NCBI GenBank assembly: GCA_001701295.1
Contig: DAAV01000022.1
Coordinates: forward strand, 14,994 to 21,294
Source: Bacteroidales bacterium H10
Lineage (GTDB): Bacteria > Bacteroidota > Bacteroidia > Bacteroidales > Muribaculaceae
Direction: 5' to 3'
Length of the DNA: 6,301 bases
Shown here in pieces: positions 1-5,389 of this stretch (the stretch's first letter is position 1; every line of letters begins with the position of its first letter). A program made the translations under genes and the position numbers. The notes beneath the pieces are model-generated. The model searched no databases. It saw only the letters and a list, made by a program, of their open reading frames with translations, and had not been told where the DNA came from.

Positions 1-1506
1 GCTTTTGAAGGCCCTATGCCCCAGACCCGTTTTGTCCTGCAGAAGGCTATCAGGATGGGACTCAAGCCGGTGGTGGTCATCAACAAGGTTGACAAGCCGA
101 ACTGTCGTCCCGACGAGGTGAACGAGATGGTTTTTGATCTTATGTTCAACCTTGACGCTACAGAAGATCAGCTCGACTTCCCGACAATCTATGGTTCTGC
201 CAAGCAGAACTGGATGAGCACCGACTGGAGAAAACCCACGGACAATATTACGGCGGTCCTTGACGCCATCATAGATTATATACCGGCACCGAGACGAATC
301 GAGGGTGATCCGCAGATGCTCATAACAAGTCTCGACTACAGCAACTATGTGGGCCGTATAGCCGTGGGCCGTGTGCATCGCGGCACTCTGCGCGAAGGCA
401 TGGAGATCGGACTCTGCAAGAAAGACGGTTCGGTGACGAAGCAGAAAATCAAGGAGCTCCACACGTTCGAGGGTATGGGCCGTAAAAAGACACAGGAAGT
501 GGGCAGTGGTGATATCTGTGCTATCGTCGGTCTTGACAATTTCGAGATCGGAGATACGATAACTGTATACGACCGTCCTGATCCGCTTCCGCGCATAGCC
601 ATAGACGAGCCGACAATGTCGATGACTTTCACAATCAATGACAGTCCTTTTTTTGGTAAAGACGGCAAATACGTCACTTCCCGTCATATTCAGGAGCGTC
701 TTGACCGTGAGCTTGACAAGGATCTCGCTCTGAGAGTCGAAAAAGGGGAACGAGAGGATATGTGGCGTGTGTATGGCCGTGGTGTGCTCCATCTCTCAAT
801 CCTTATAGAGACAATGCGCCGTGAGGGTTATGAACTTCAGGTAGGACAGCCGCAGGTAATCATCAAGGAGATCGACGGTGTGAAATGCGAGCCTGTGGAG
901 GCGCTGAGCATAAATGTACCTGAAGAATACAGTTCTAAAGTTATCGATATGGTGACTCGCCGCAAAGGAGACATTCTTTCCATGGAGACACGCAATGACC
1001 GTATCGATATCGAATTCCAGATCCCGTCGCGCGGTATAATAGGATTGCGCAACAATATACTGACCGCCACAGCCGGCGAGGCGATCATGGCTCACCGTTT
1101 CCTGGAATATCAGCCTTGGAAAGGAGACATAGAGCGCCGTACCAACGGATCTCTGATCGCTATGGAGGGTGGAACGGCCTATGCCTATGCCATCGACAAG
1201 CTTCAGGACCGGGGACGCTTCTTCATATTCCCGCAGGAAGAAGTATATGTCGGACAGGTAGTGGGCGAGAACGCCAAAGACCGCGATATACCGGTGAATG
1301 TCACCAAGTCCAAGAAACTTACCAATATGCGTGCTTCAGGTGCTGATGACAAGGCCCGTATCGTGCCTCCAGTGGTTTTCTCTCTTGAGGAAGCTCTTGA
1401 ATATATCAAGGAGGACGAATATGTTGAGGTGACTCCTAACCATTTGCGCCTTCGTAAGATAATACTTGACGAGAACGAGCGCAAACGTGCCTCAAGGTCG
1501 TTATAG
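1..1506 (+). CDS. typA: Translational GTPase TypA/BipA, 3' part (5' end outside window)
   Basis: This is a ribosome-associated GTPase of the EF-G/LepA class that acts in ribosome assembly and stress or low-temperature growth. The frame is open from base 1 (Ala-Phe-Glu-Gly-Pro before the Met at 16), and that stretch matches the conserved AFEGPMPQTRFVL region just after G3, so the Met at 16 is not the start. About 501 residues are present; the family is about 600, so roughly the first 95 (P-loop, switch regions) are missing. Visible are G4 NKVD (window residues 28-31) and G5 GSAK (65-68). The beta-barrel domain II begins near MLITSLDYSNYVGRIAVGRV, EF-G-like domains III and V follow (SRGIIGLRNN), and the TypA-specific C-terminal domain ends with EVTPNHLRLRK. 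The gene converges on hom and stops 12 nt before a strong hairpin. Its own promoter is not in the window. Identification is very secure. Confidence 0.97.
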   Translation, partial: AFEGPMPQTRFVLQKAIRMGLKPVVVINKVDKPNCRPDEVNEMVFDLMFNLDATEDQLDFPTIYGSAKQNWMSTDWRKPTDNITAVLDAIIDYIPAPRRIEGDPQMLITSLDYSNYVGRIAVGRVHRGTLREGMEIGLCKKDGSVTKQKIKELHTFEGMGRKKTQEVGSGDICAIVGLDNFEIGDTITVYDRPDPLPRIAIDEPTMSMTFTINDSPFFGKDGKYVTSRHIQERLDRELDKDLALRVEKGEREDMWRVYGRGVLHLSILIETMRREGYELQVGQPQVIIKEIDGVKCEPVEALSINVPEEYSSKVIDMVTRRKGDILSMETRNDRIDIEFQIPSRGIIGLRNNILTATAGEAIMAHRFLEYQPWKGDIERRTNGSLIAMEGGTAYAYAIDKLQDRGRFFIFPQEEVYVGQVVGENAKDRDIPVNVTKSKKLTNMRASGADDKARIVPPVVFSLEEALEYIKEDEYVEVTPNHLRLRKIILDENERKRASRSL

Positions 1507-1518
1507 GTAATAATATAG

Positions 1519-1562
1519 AAAGTCAGAAGAGCCGGATCGCAGGATTCGGCTCTTCTGACTTT
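1519..1562. terminator. Long hairpin between convergent typA and hom, probable bidirectional terminator
   Basis: A 16-bp perfect inverted repeat (1519-1534 with 1547-1562, AAAGTCAGAAGAGCCG and its complement) extends by four more pairs including one G-T, leaving a GCAG loop at 1539-1542. It lies 12 nt after the typA stop and 19 nt after the hom stop on the other strand, filling the convergent gap. The U tract is short on both strands: four T on +, mostly within the stem, and TTCTATATTATTA on -. The hairpin is certain. Intrinsic termination in both directions is inferred from position and stem strength. Confidence 0.75.
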
Positions 1563-1581
1563 TGAACTGTATGTGGGACTG

Positions 1582-2796
1582 TCAGTTGTCTCGTTCGGCG
1601 AAAAAGAGAGGTATGTTGGCTATGAACACGTCTGTCTCTTCGAGCGACTCCCGCGCCTTGATAAGGTCGGACAGCCGGATATCCCCGATGATGTAGTTGC
1701 CCTCGTCGGAGAGATAATGTTCATGTATCTTCGAGAAAGTGATGACTGAGGATATGTCCGTCTCCTTATAATGTATATATACGCGGAGGGTCACTTCGGT
1801 CGTATAGACCGGAGTGTCGATATAGCTCATCTTTTTGTATTCGTAACGGTATCCGTGTCTTCTTGCCATCACGTCGCTGAGGATGGATGATGCCGTCGGA
1901 AAACCTCCGGCGCCCTTGCCGAACATGAACTGCCGGTCGTAGCATTCCCCGCGGATCACGACACCGTTATATTCGTTGTCGACACTGTAGATGTATTTGG
2001 ACGGTGTGACGAATTCGGGCATGACGAACATGGTGAATTCCGATTCATTCACTTTGACGACCTGTGCGACAAGTTTTATCTTGACTCTCTTCTCTCTTGC
2101 ATAGCGGATATCGGCGTCATGAATGGTCGAAATACCATAGGTGAAAATCCTGTCGGGCGATACGTAGACCCCAAGGGCATGCACGGTTATGATGATAAGC
2201 TTGTAGAGCGCGTCTATGCCGCTGATGTCGAATGTCGGGTCGCTTTCGGCGAAACCGTATTCCTGTGCTTTACGCAAAGCCACGTTATAATCCTCGTTAT
2301 GGTCGAAGACACGCGACAAAATATAGTTGGACGATCCGTTGAGTATTCCTTTCACCTCCAGCAGCAGATCATTGTCGTAGTACTCTTCCAGATTGCGGAT
2401 CACCGGTATCGAGCCGCACGATGACGCATCATACAGAAGTGCCGTGCCGTATCTGTCCTGCATTTCTATCAGTTCGGGCAGGTGAGAGGCAATCATCGTC
2501 TTGGAACCCGATACGACCGGAATGCCCCGTCGCAGAGCTTCGGTGACGATCCGGTATGAAGCCTCCGCATTGTCCACAACTTCGACTATCAGATTGATCT
2601 GAGGATCGTTGAATATGTCCTCGGCCTTGTCGGTCAGTATCTTTTCAGGAAGAGGGATGGACCTGGACTTTTTTATGTCACGCACACATATGCGGCTTAT
2701 GACCGCATGTGCGTTCTTGGCTTTTGCAATGACCTGATAGACACTTGTGCCTACTGTGCCGAAACCGAAAAGTCCTATTCTGATTGTCTGTTTCAT
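1582..2796 (-). CDS. hom: Homoserine dehydrogenase (monofunctional)
   Basis: The enzyme (EC 1.1.1.3, cytosolic) reduces aspartate semialdehyde to homoserine with NAD(P)H, the branch-point step to Met and Thr. The 404 residues show an N-terminal Rossmann fold with GFGTVG (11-16). A lysine at 99 (SGSK) stands where the family has TANK. The catalytic domain holds GILNGSSNYIL (150-160), ESDP (184-187), and Asp195 and Lys199 (IDALYK); the spacings match yeast Glu208, Asp219 and Lys223. GKGAGGFPTA (293-302) follows. Residues about 333-404 form a short alpha/beta tail that may be a divergent ACT-like regulatory domain; this is a guess. SGSK and ASSCGSIP (124-131) are what I expect of Bacteroidota homologues. 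The start overlaps the metX stop by 4 nt (ATGA) with no Shine-Dalgarno, so it is probably coupled to metX translation. It is the last gene of the met operon. Confidence 0.95.
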   Translation of the reverse strand: MKQTIRIGLFGFGTVGTSVYQVIAKAKNAHAVISRICVRDIKKSRSIPLPEKILTDKAEDIFNDPQINLIVEVVDNAEASYRIVTEALRRGIPVVSGSKTMIASHLPELIEMQDRYGTALLYDASSCGSIPVIRNLEEYYDNDLLLEVKGILNGSSNYILSRVFDHNEDYNVALRKAQEYGFAESDPTFDISGIDALYKLIIITVHALGVYVSPDRIFTYGISTIHDADIRYAREKRVKIKLVAQVVKVNESEFTMFVMPEFVTPSKYIYSVDNEYNGVVIRGECYDRQFMFGKGAGGFPTASSILSDVMARRHGYRYEYKKMSYIDTPVYTTEVTLRVYIHYKETDISSVITFSKIHEHYLSDEGNYIIGDIRLSDLIKARESLEETDVFIANIPLFFAERDN

Positions 2797-3815
2797 TTCT
2801 TTGAGTTTATAAAGGGATAAAGGATATCATTTAGCTGTTCATATTCCACCAGAAAACCGTCATGTCCGAACCGGGAGTCTATCTCTTCGTAGCGCGCGCC
2901 CGGAATCATAGCGGCAAGTTCACGCATCTCGGCGGGGGTGAAAATAATGTCGGAGGTTATTCCGGTCACGATGGTTTTCGCCTTGATGCGCGAGAGGGCG
3001 GCCGCTATTCCACCGCGTCCGCGTCCGATGTCGTGCGTGTCGAAAGAATTGAGAATGGAGACATAGGAGTATGCATTGAAGCGGCCACATAGTTTTTCTC
3101 CCTGATAGCGCTGGTATGAACATGCGCGGTGTGTGTCGCCTACAGTCTCATATGGCTTGTCCTGCTGGGAGGCGTTGTATCCGCTTCCTCCCCGGTAGGA
3201 GAGCAGCCCGATTGCGCGTGCGGCTGCCAGTCCGGTCATTCCGGCCGAAGGATCGGGTGTCCCGTAGGTCTTGTCCGCGAATATCGCCATGCGCTGTGTC
3301 TCGTCGATGGCTATGGTCCATGGCGAGGCTTTGGCGTCTGTCGCTATGAGAATCAGATTTTCGAACCTGTCAGGTTCTTCCGCGATCCATTCGAGTGCCT
3401 GAAAACCGCCTACGGAGCTTCCGACAAGAGCATGGATATGCCCGATGCCGAGATGATCGGCAAGCAATGCGTGCGCGTGCGCCATGTCGCGTATTGTCAC
3501 CAGAGGAAAAGCGTCGTAGTAAGGTTCTCCTGTGGCGGGATTTTCCGACAGAGGCCCGGTCGTGCCGTAGTGGGATCCTATTATGTTGGCGCATACGACA
3601 AACCATTTGTCGGGATCAAGAAATCTTTCCGGTTCCACCGTGTGTGGCCACCAGTCGGCGACGTCGCTGTTGGCGGTGAGGGCATGACATACCCATACGA
3701 CATTTGAACCGTCTTCGGCGAGCTGTCCGAAAGTATGATATGCTATGTCGAGGCGTTCGAGTGTTTCTCCTGATTCAAGCCGGAAAGGGGAATTGTGGTG
3801 GTAATATCTTGTCAT
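2793..3815 (-). CDS. metX: Homoserine O-acyltransferase, MetX type (acetyl donor most likely)
   Basis: This alpha/beta-hydrolase-fold enzyme moves an acyl group from acyl-CoA to homoserine (EC 2.3.1.31 if acetyl), feeding MetY next door. The 340 residues are slightly short for a family of about 350-390, through a compact N-terminus and cap. The catalytic triad is readable: Ser134 in the nucleophile elbow VGSSVGG (131-137), Asp289 in TSDIIFTPAE and His318 in FGHDGFL. Other family marks are NIIGSHYGTTGPLSENPATG (77-96), the YQGEKLCGRFNAYSY block (237-251) and DIGRGRGG (262-269). The elbow reads SSV where the common form is GSM. MetX-fold proteins using succinyl-CoA exist, and acyl specificity cannot be settled from sequence alone; the metY neighbour favours acetyl. 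The start lies 11 nt after the metY stop in the context AGAAAATG, without Shine-Dalgarno. Confidence 0.94.
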   Translation of the reverse strand: MTRYYHHNSPFRLESGETLERLDIAYHTFGQLAEDGSNVVWVCHALTANSDVADWWPHTVEPERFLDPDKWFVVCANIIGSHYGTTGPLSENPATGEPYYDAFPLVTIRDMAHAHALLADHLGIGHIHALVGSSVGGFQALEWIAEEPDRFENLILIATDAKASPWTIAIDETQRMAIFADKTYGTPDPSAGMTGLAAARAIGLLSYRGGSGYNASQQDKPYETVGDTHRACSYQRYQGEKLCGRFNAYSYVSILNSFDTHDIGRGRGGIAAALSRIKAKTIVTGITSDIIFTPAEMRELAAMIPGARYEEIDSRFGHDGFLVEYEQLNDILYPFINSKK

Positions 3816-3826
3816 TTTCTGGTGGT

Positions 3827-5125
3827 TCAGTCGATCTGTAGTCCTGTCTTTTCAAATGCCTGGCGGAAATCGGCTATTATATCCTCTATATCCTCGAGTC
3901 CCGGCGATATGCGGAGAAGTGTGGGAGTCACGCCGGCCGCCTTAAGATCGGAGTCGGAGAGTTGGCGGTGTGTGGTCGAGGCTGGGTGGGTCACTACTGT
4001 TATAGAGTCTCCGATCATCGTCATATGGGCTGCAAGTTCAAGAGCCTCGACAAAACGTACAGTCGAGTCAAGATTTCCTTTAAGCTCCACATTGAGCACG
4101 CCTGACGCGCCTGAACGGAAATAACGTTGTGCATTCTTATATGAAGGATGGTCACTGAAGCCTACATAGCTCACTCGCTTCACATAAGGGCTCTCGCGCA
4201 GGAATTCTGCCAATCTGCGGGTGGCATCGATCTGATGACGCACGCGTAGCGCCAATGTCTCGAGGCCGAGCAGCATCAGATAGCTGTCAAAAGCTGAGGG
4301 GCATGTCCCGAGGTCTCTCTGTCCGTCGACACGGCATTTTACGATAAACGCCGCTTTTCCGAACGCTTCATACAGATTTAATCCATGATATCCTTCCGAA
4401 GGACCGTCGATATTGGTAAATCTGCCGTTGTTCCATGGGAAATTTCCGCTGTCAACAATGATTCCGCCCATTGCCGTGCCGTGACCGTTGATCCATTTTG
4501 TCGCGGAATCGACTATGATGTCAGCGCCCCATTCGAAAGGATTGCACAGATATCCTCCCGCTCCGAATGTGTTGTCGACAATTAAAGGAATTCCGGCCTC
4601 ATGGGCTATGCCGGCAAGACGTTCCAGATCAGGAACGGCACAAGTGGGATTTCCCATGCTTTCGGCGAAAACGGCTTTGGTATTTCCGTCGATCAGAACT
4701 TTTATGTCTTCCGGATCATCTCCCGATGCGATCCTCACTTCGATTCCGAGGCGTGAAAGTGTGTGACGGAATTGGTTGTAAGTGCCTCCATAGAGATATT
4801 TGGACGCGACGATATTGTCACCTGCCGAGGCAAGCGTCGTCAGAGTGACAAGTATTCCTGCCATTCCCGATGACACGGCCATCGCGCCGACACCGCCGTA
4901 TAAAGCTGCGATGCGTTCCTCATAGGCTGATGTGGTGGGATTCTGAAGGCGGGTGTATATATTTCCGGGTTCGGAGAGCTCAAAAAGGTTTGCCGCATAG
5001 TCGCATGTCTTGAACCGGTAGGCGGCCGTAGGATATATGGCTATTCCTCTTGATCCGGTGTTTTCGTCATGATTCAGGCCTGCGTGGATCTGTCTTGTCT
5101 CGAATTTCAGTTTGCTGTAGTCCAT
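3827..5125 (-). CDS. metY: O-acetylhomoserine sulfhydrylase (aminocarboxypropyltransferase)
   Basis: This PLP-dependent enzyme of the Cys/Met metabolism family (EC 2.5.1.49) turns O-acetylhomoserine plus sulfide into homocysteine, bypassing cystathionine. The 432 residues are full length for MetY (about 425-430) and longer than MetB or MetC (about 380-400). Visible are YTR (57-59, phosphate binding across the dimer), SSGMAG (85-90), Asp184 in VDNTFG (PLP ring nitrogen), Lys210 in SATKWINGHG (Schiff base), THPASTTH (379-386) and Arg405 in LLRISPGLED (substrate carboxylate). The ATG at 5125 is chosen because MDYSKLKFETRQIHAG matches the usual family N-terminus and the attenuator terminator ends just before it. 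It is the first structural gene of the operon. A generic gamma-lyase is possible but less likely, given the length and the metX neighbour. Confidence 0.95.
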   Translation of the reverse strand: MDYSKLKFETRQIHAGLNHDENTGSRGIAIYPTAAYRFKTCDYAANLFELSEPGNIYTRLQNPTTSAYEERIAALYGGVGAMAVSSGMAGILVTLTTLASAGDNIVASKYLYGGTYNQFRHTLSRLGIEVRIASGDDPEDIKVLIDGNTKAVFAESMGNPTCAVPDLERLAGIAHEAGIPLIVDNTFGAGGYLCNPFEWGADIIVDSATKWINGHGTAMGGIIVDSGNFPWNNGRFTNIDGPSEGYHGLNLYEAFGKAAFIVKCRVDGQRDLGTCPSAFDSYLMLLGLETLALRVRHQIDATRRLAEFLRESPYVKRVSYVGFSDHPSYKNAQRYFRSGASGVLNVELKGNLDSTVRFVEALELAAHMTMIGDSITVVTHPASTTHRQLSDSDLKAAGVTPTLLRISPGLEDIEDIIADFRQAFEKTGLQID

Positions 5126-5142
5126 AAGTGTGAATGATGTTT

Positions 5143-5177
5143 AAAAACAAAAAAGCCGGCTTCATTAGAAGCCGGCT
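5143..5177 (-). terminator. Intrinsic terminator in the met leader (attenuator terminator)
   Basis: Read on the minus strand, a perfect 10-bp stem AGCCGGCTTC / GAAGCCGGCT with loop TAAT (5177-5154) runs directly into TTTTTT, then G, then TTTTT (to 5143). It is a textbook Rho-independent terminator, yet it sits between the promoter and metY, ending 17 nt before the metY ATG and pointing the same way. That placement makes it a regulated terminator rather than an end-of-operon signal. It could also stop read-through from aspD, which has no convincing terminator of its own. Confidence 0.92.
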
Positions 5178-5222
5178 GTATGTTCTGGTTGATAATTGTG
5201 CGTTGACTGACCTACACCCGGC
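5171..5222 (-). promoter_or_regulatory. Antiterminator: end of leader ORF pairs with 5' arm of terminator
   Basis: On the minus strand, GCCGGGTGTA (5222-5213) is complementary to TACAGCCGGC (5180-5171) at 9 of 10 positions, with one internal G-G mismatch. The second strand contains seven of the ten 5'-arm bases of the terminator, so the two structures exclude each other. The first strand is the CGC-CGG-GTG-TAG end of the leader ORF, so a ribosome at the stop codon covers it. A ribosome stalled on the Met run, whose last Met codon ends at 5236, leaves it free 13 nt downstream. The pairing is seen directly; the function is inferred. Confidence 0.78.
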
Positions 5223-5322
5223 GTTGTCGGCTGCACATCATCATAGACATCATCATACCCTGCGCGTCCGCAGAGACGGGATGTGTTGTAACGGGTGACA
5301 ATATGCTTGCTTTATTATTCAT
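5212..5322 (-). CDS. Methionine-rich leader peptide (36 aa) of the met operon
   Basis: A 36-codon ORF runs from ATG at 5322 to TAG at 5214-5212. Codons 23-29 are ATG ATG ATG TCT ATG ATG ATG (5256-5236), giving MMMSMMM, followed at once by a Cys codon (TGC) and an Arg-rich tail (SRQRRV). Its start lies only 17 nt after the predicted promoter -7 box, in the context AAACAAACACCCG with no Shine-Dalgarno, like the other starts here. It lies directly upstream of a terminator and the methionine operon. I read it as a regulatory leader whose translation rate, not its product, matters: slow decoding of the Met codons would report low charged tRNA-Met. Two Thr codons (12-13) are also adjacent but are probably incidental. 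I do not recognise the peptide as a known protein. Confidence 0.85.
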   Translation of the reverse strand: MNNKASILSPVTTHPVSADAQGMMMSMMMCSRQRRV

Positions 5323-5329
5323 CGGGTGT
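5214..5329 (-). promoter_or_regulatory. Anti-antiterminator pairing: 5' UTR with end of leader ORF
   Basis: ACACCCG (minus strand, 5329-5323), immediately before the leader ATG, is perfectly complementary over 7 bp to CGGGTGT (5220-5214) inside the antiterminator strand. A second, weaker candidate is CACCCG at 5297-5292 (6 bp). This pairing would hold the antiterminator strand, and bury the leader start, when no ribosome is translating, so termination would be the default. The complementarity is seen. A 7-bp match could be chance, since CCCG occurs three times in the leader, so confidence is moderate. Confidence 0.5.
5260..5273 (-). promoter_or_regulatory. Small hairpin just before the Met codon run (possible pause hairpin)
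   Basis: On the minus strand CTGCG (5273-5269), loop GACG, CGCAG (5264-5260) forms a perfect 5-bp GC-rich hairpin that ends 3 nt before the first codon of the Met run. In classical attenuators an early hairpin pauses RNA polymerase until the leader ribosome catches up. This one is placed to do that, but the role is an inference from position only. Confidence 0.4.
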
Positions 5330-5339
5330 TTGTTTGCTG

Positions 5340-5370
5340 CAAAATTAACAATAATATTTTAGATTGCAAA
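5340..5370 (-). promoter_or_regulatory. Bacteroidota-type promoter of the met leader/metYX-hom operon
   Basis: On the minus strand TTTG (5370-5367) is followed by a 19-nt spacer and TAATTTTG (5347-5340). This matches the established Bacteroides primary sigma consensus of TTTG near -33 and TAnnTTTG near -7 with no mismatch and normal spacing. The start of transcription is predicted at about 5336-5333, giving a 5' UTR of only about 11-14 nt before the leader ATG. The spacer is strongly A/T rich. The -33 box lies 19 nt past the aspD stop, so the operon has its own promoter. Confidence 0.8.
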
Positions 5371-5389
5371 ATATTTCAAAGCAAAATAA

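Larger units (their letters stand above)
1582..5336 (-). other. metY-metX-hom transcription unit with attenuator leader
   Basis: The three genes share one strand, one upstream promoter and no internal terminator that I can see. The spacing is 11 nt (metY-metX) and a 4-nt overlap (metX-hom). Gene order is the reverse of the pathway: hom makes homoserine, metX acylates it, metY adds sulfide to give homocysteine. The unit begins at the predicted start near 5336-5333 and ends at the hairpin at 1562-1519. Co-transcription is inferred from layout. Confidence 0.85.
5126..5389 (-). promoter_or_regulatory. aspD-metY intergenic region: met attenuator leader
   Basis: This 264-nt gap is fully accounted for. 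From the aspD side it holds A/T-rich DNA, the promoter, a short 5' UTR, the 36-codon leader ORF, a 31-nt unstructured linker with no obvious motif (5211-5181), the terminator, and 17 nt of A/T-rich sequence before metY. I see no SAM-I riboswitch core and no T-box. The regulation is therefore most simply explained by leader-peptide attenuation. Confidence 0.8.

Noticed and set aside
3129..3707. 192-codon + strand ORF opposite metX
   Set aside because: It lies wholly antisense to a secure metX with intact catalytic residues, has a low-complexity Arg/Cys/Gly-rich product, and has no domain or promoter that I can see.
5236..5256. CAT/ATG trinucleotide microsatellite
   Set aside because: The two ATG triplet runs are in frame with a defined start and stop and sit at the expected stall site of an attenuator, so a codon run explains them better than a simple repeat.
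5126..5340. SAM-I riboswitch or Met T-box in the met leader
   Set aside because: Only a short TTATCAA-like string (minus strand, about 5195-5189) recalls the SAM-I core; the GA-rich core segment, kink-turn and P1 partner are absent. There is no T-box sequence. The Met codon run explains the leader better.
5339..5387. Three GCAAAAT copies (5339, 5366, 5381) as possible operator repeats
   Set aside because: Two of the three are explained as the TTTG boxes of the promoter on the other strand, and the spacings (27 and 15 nt) are irregular.
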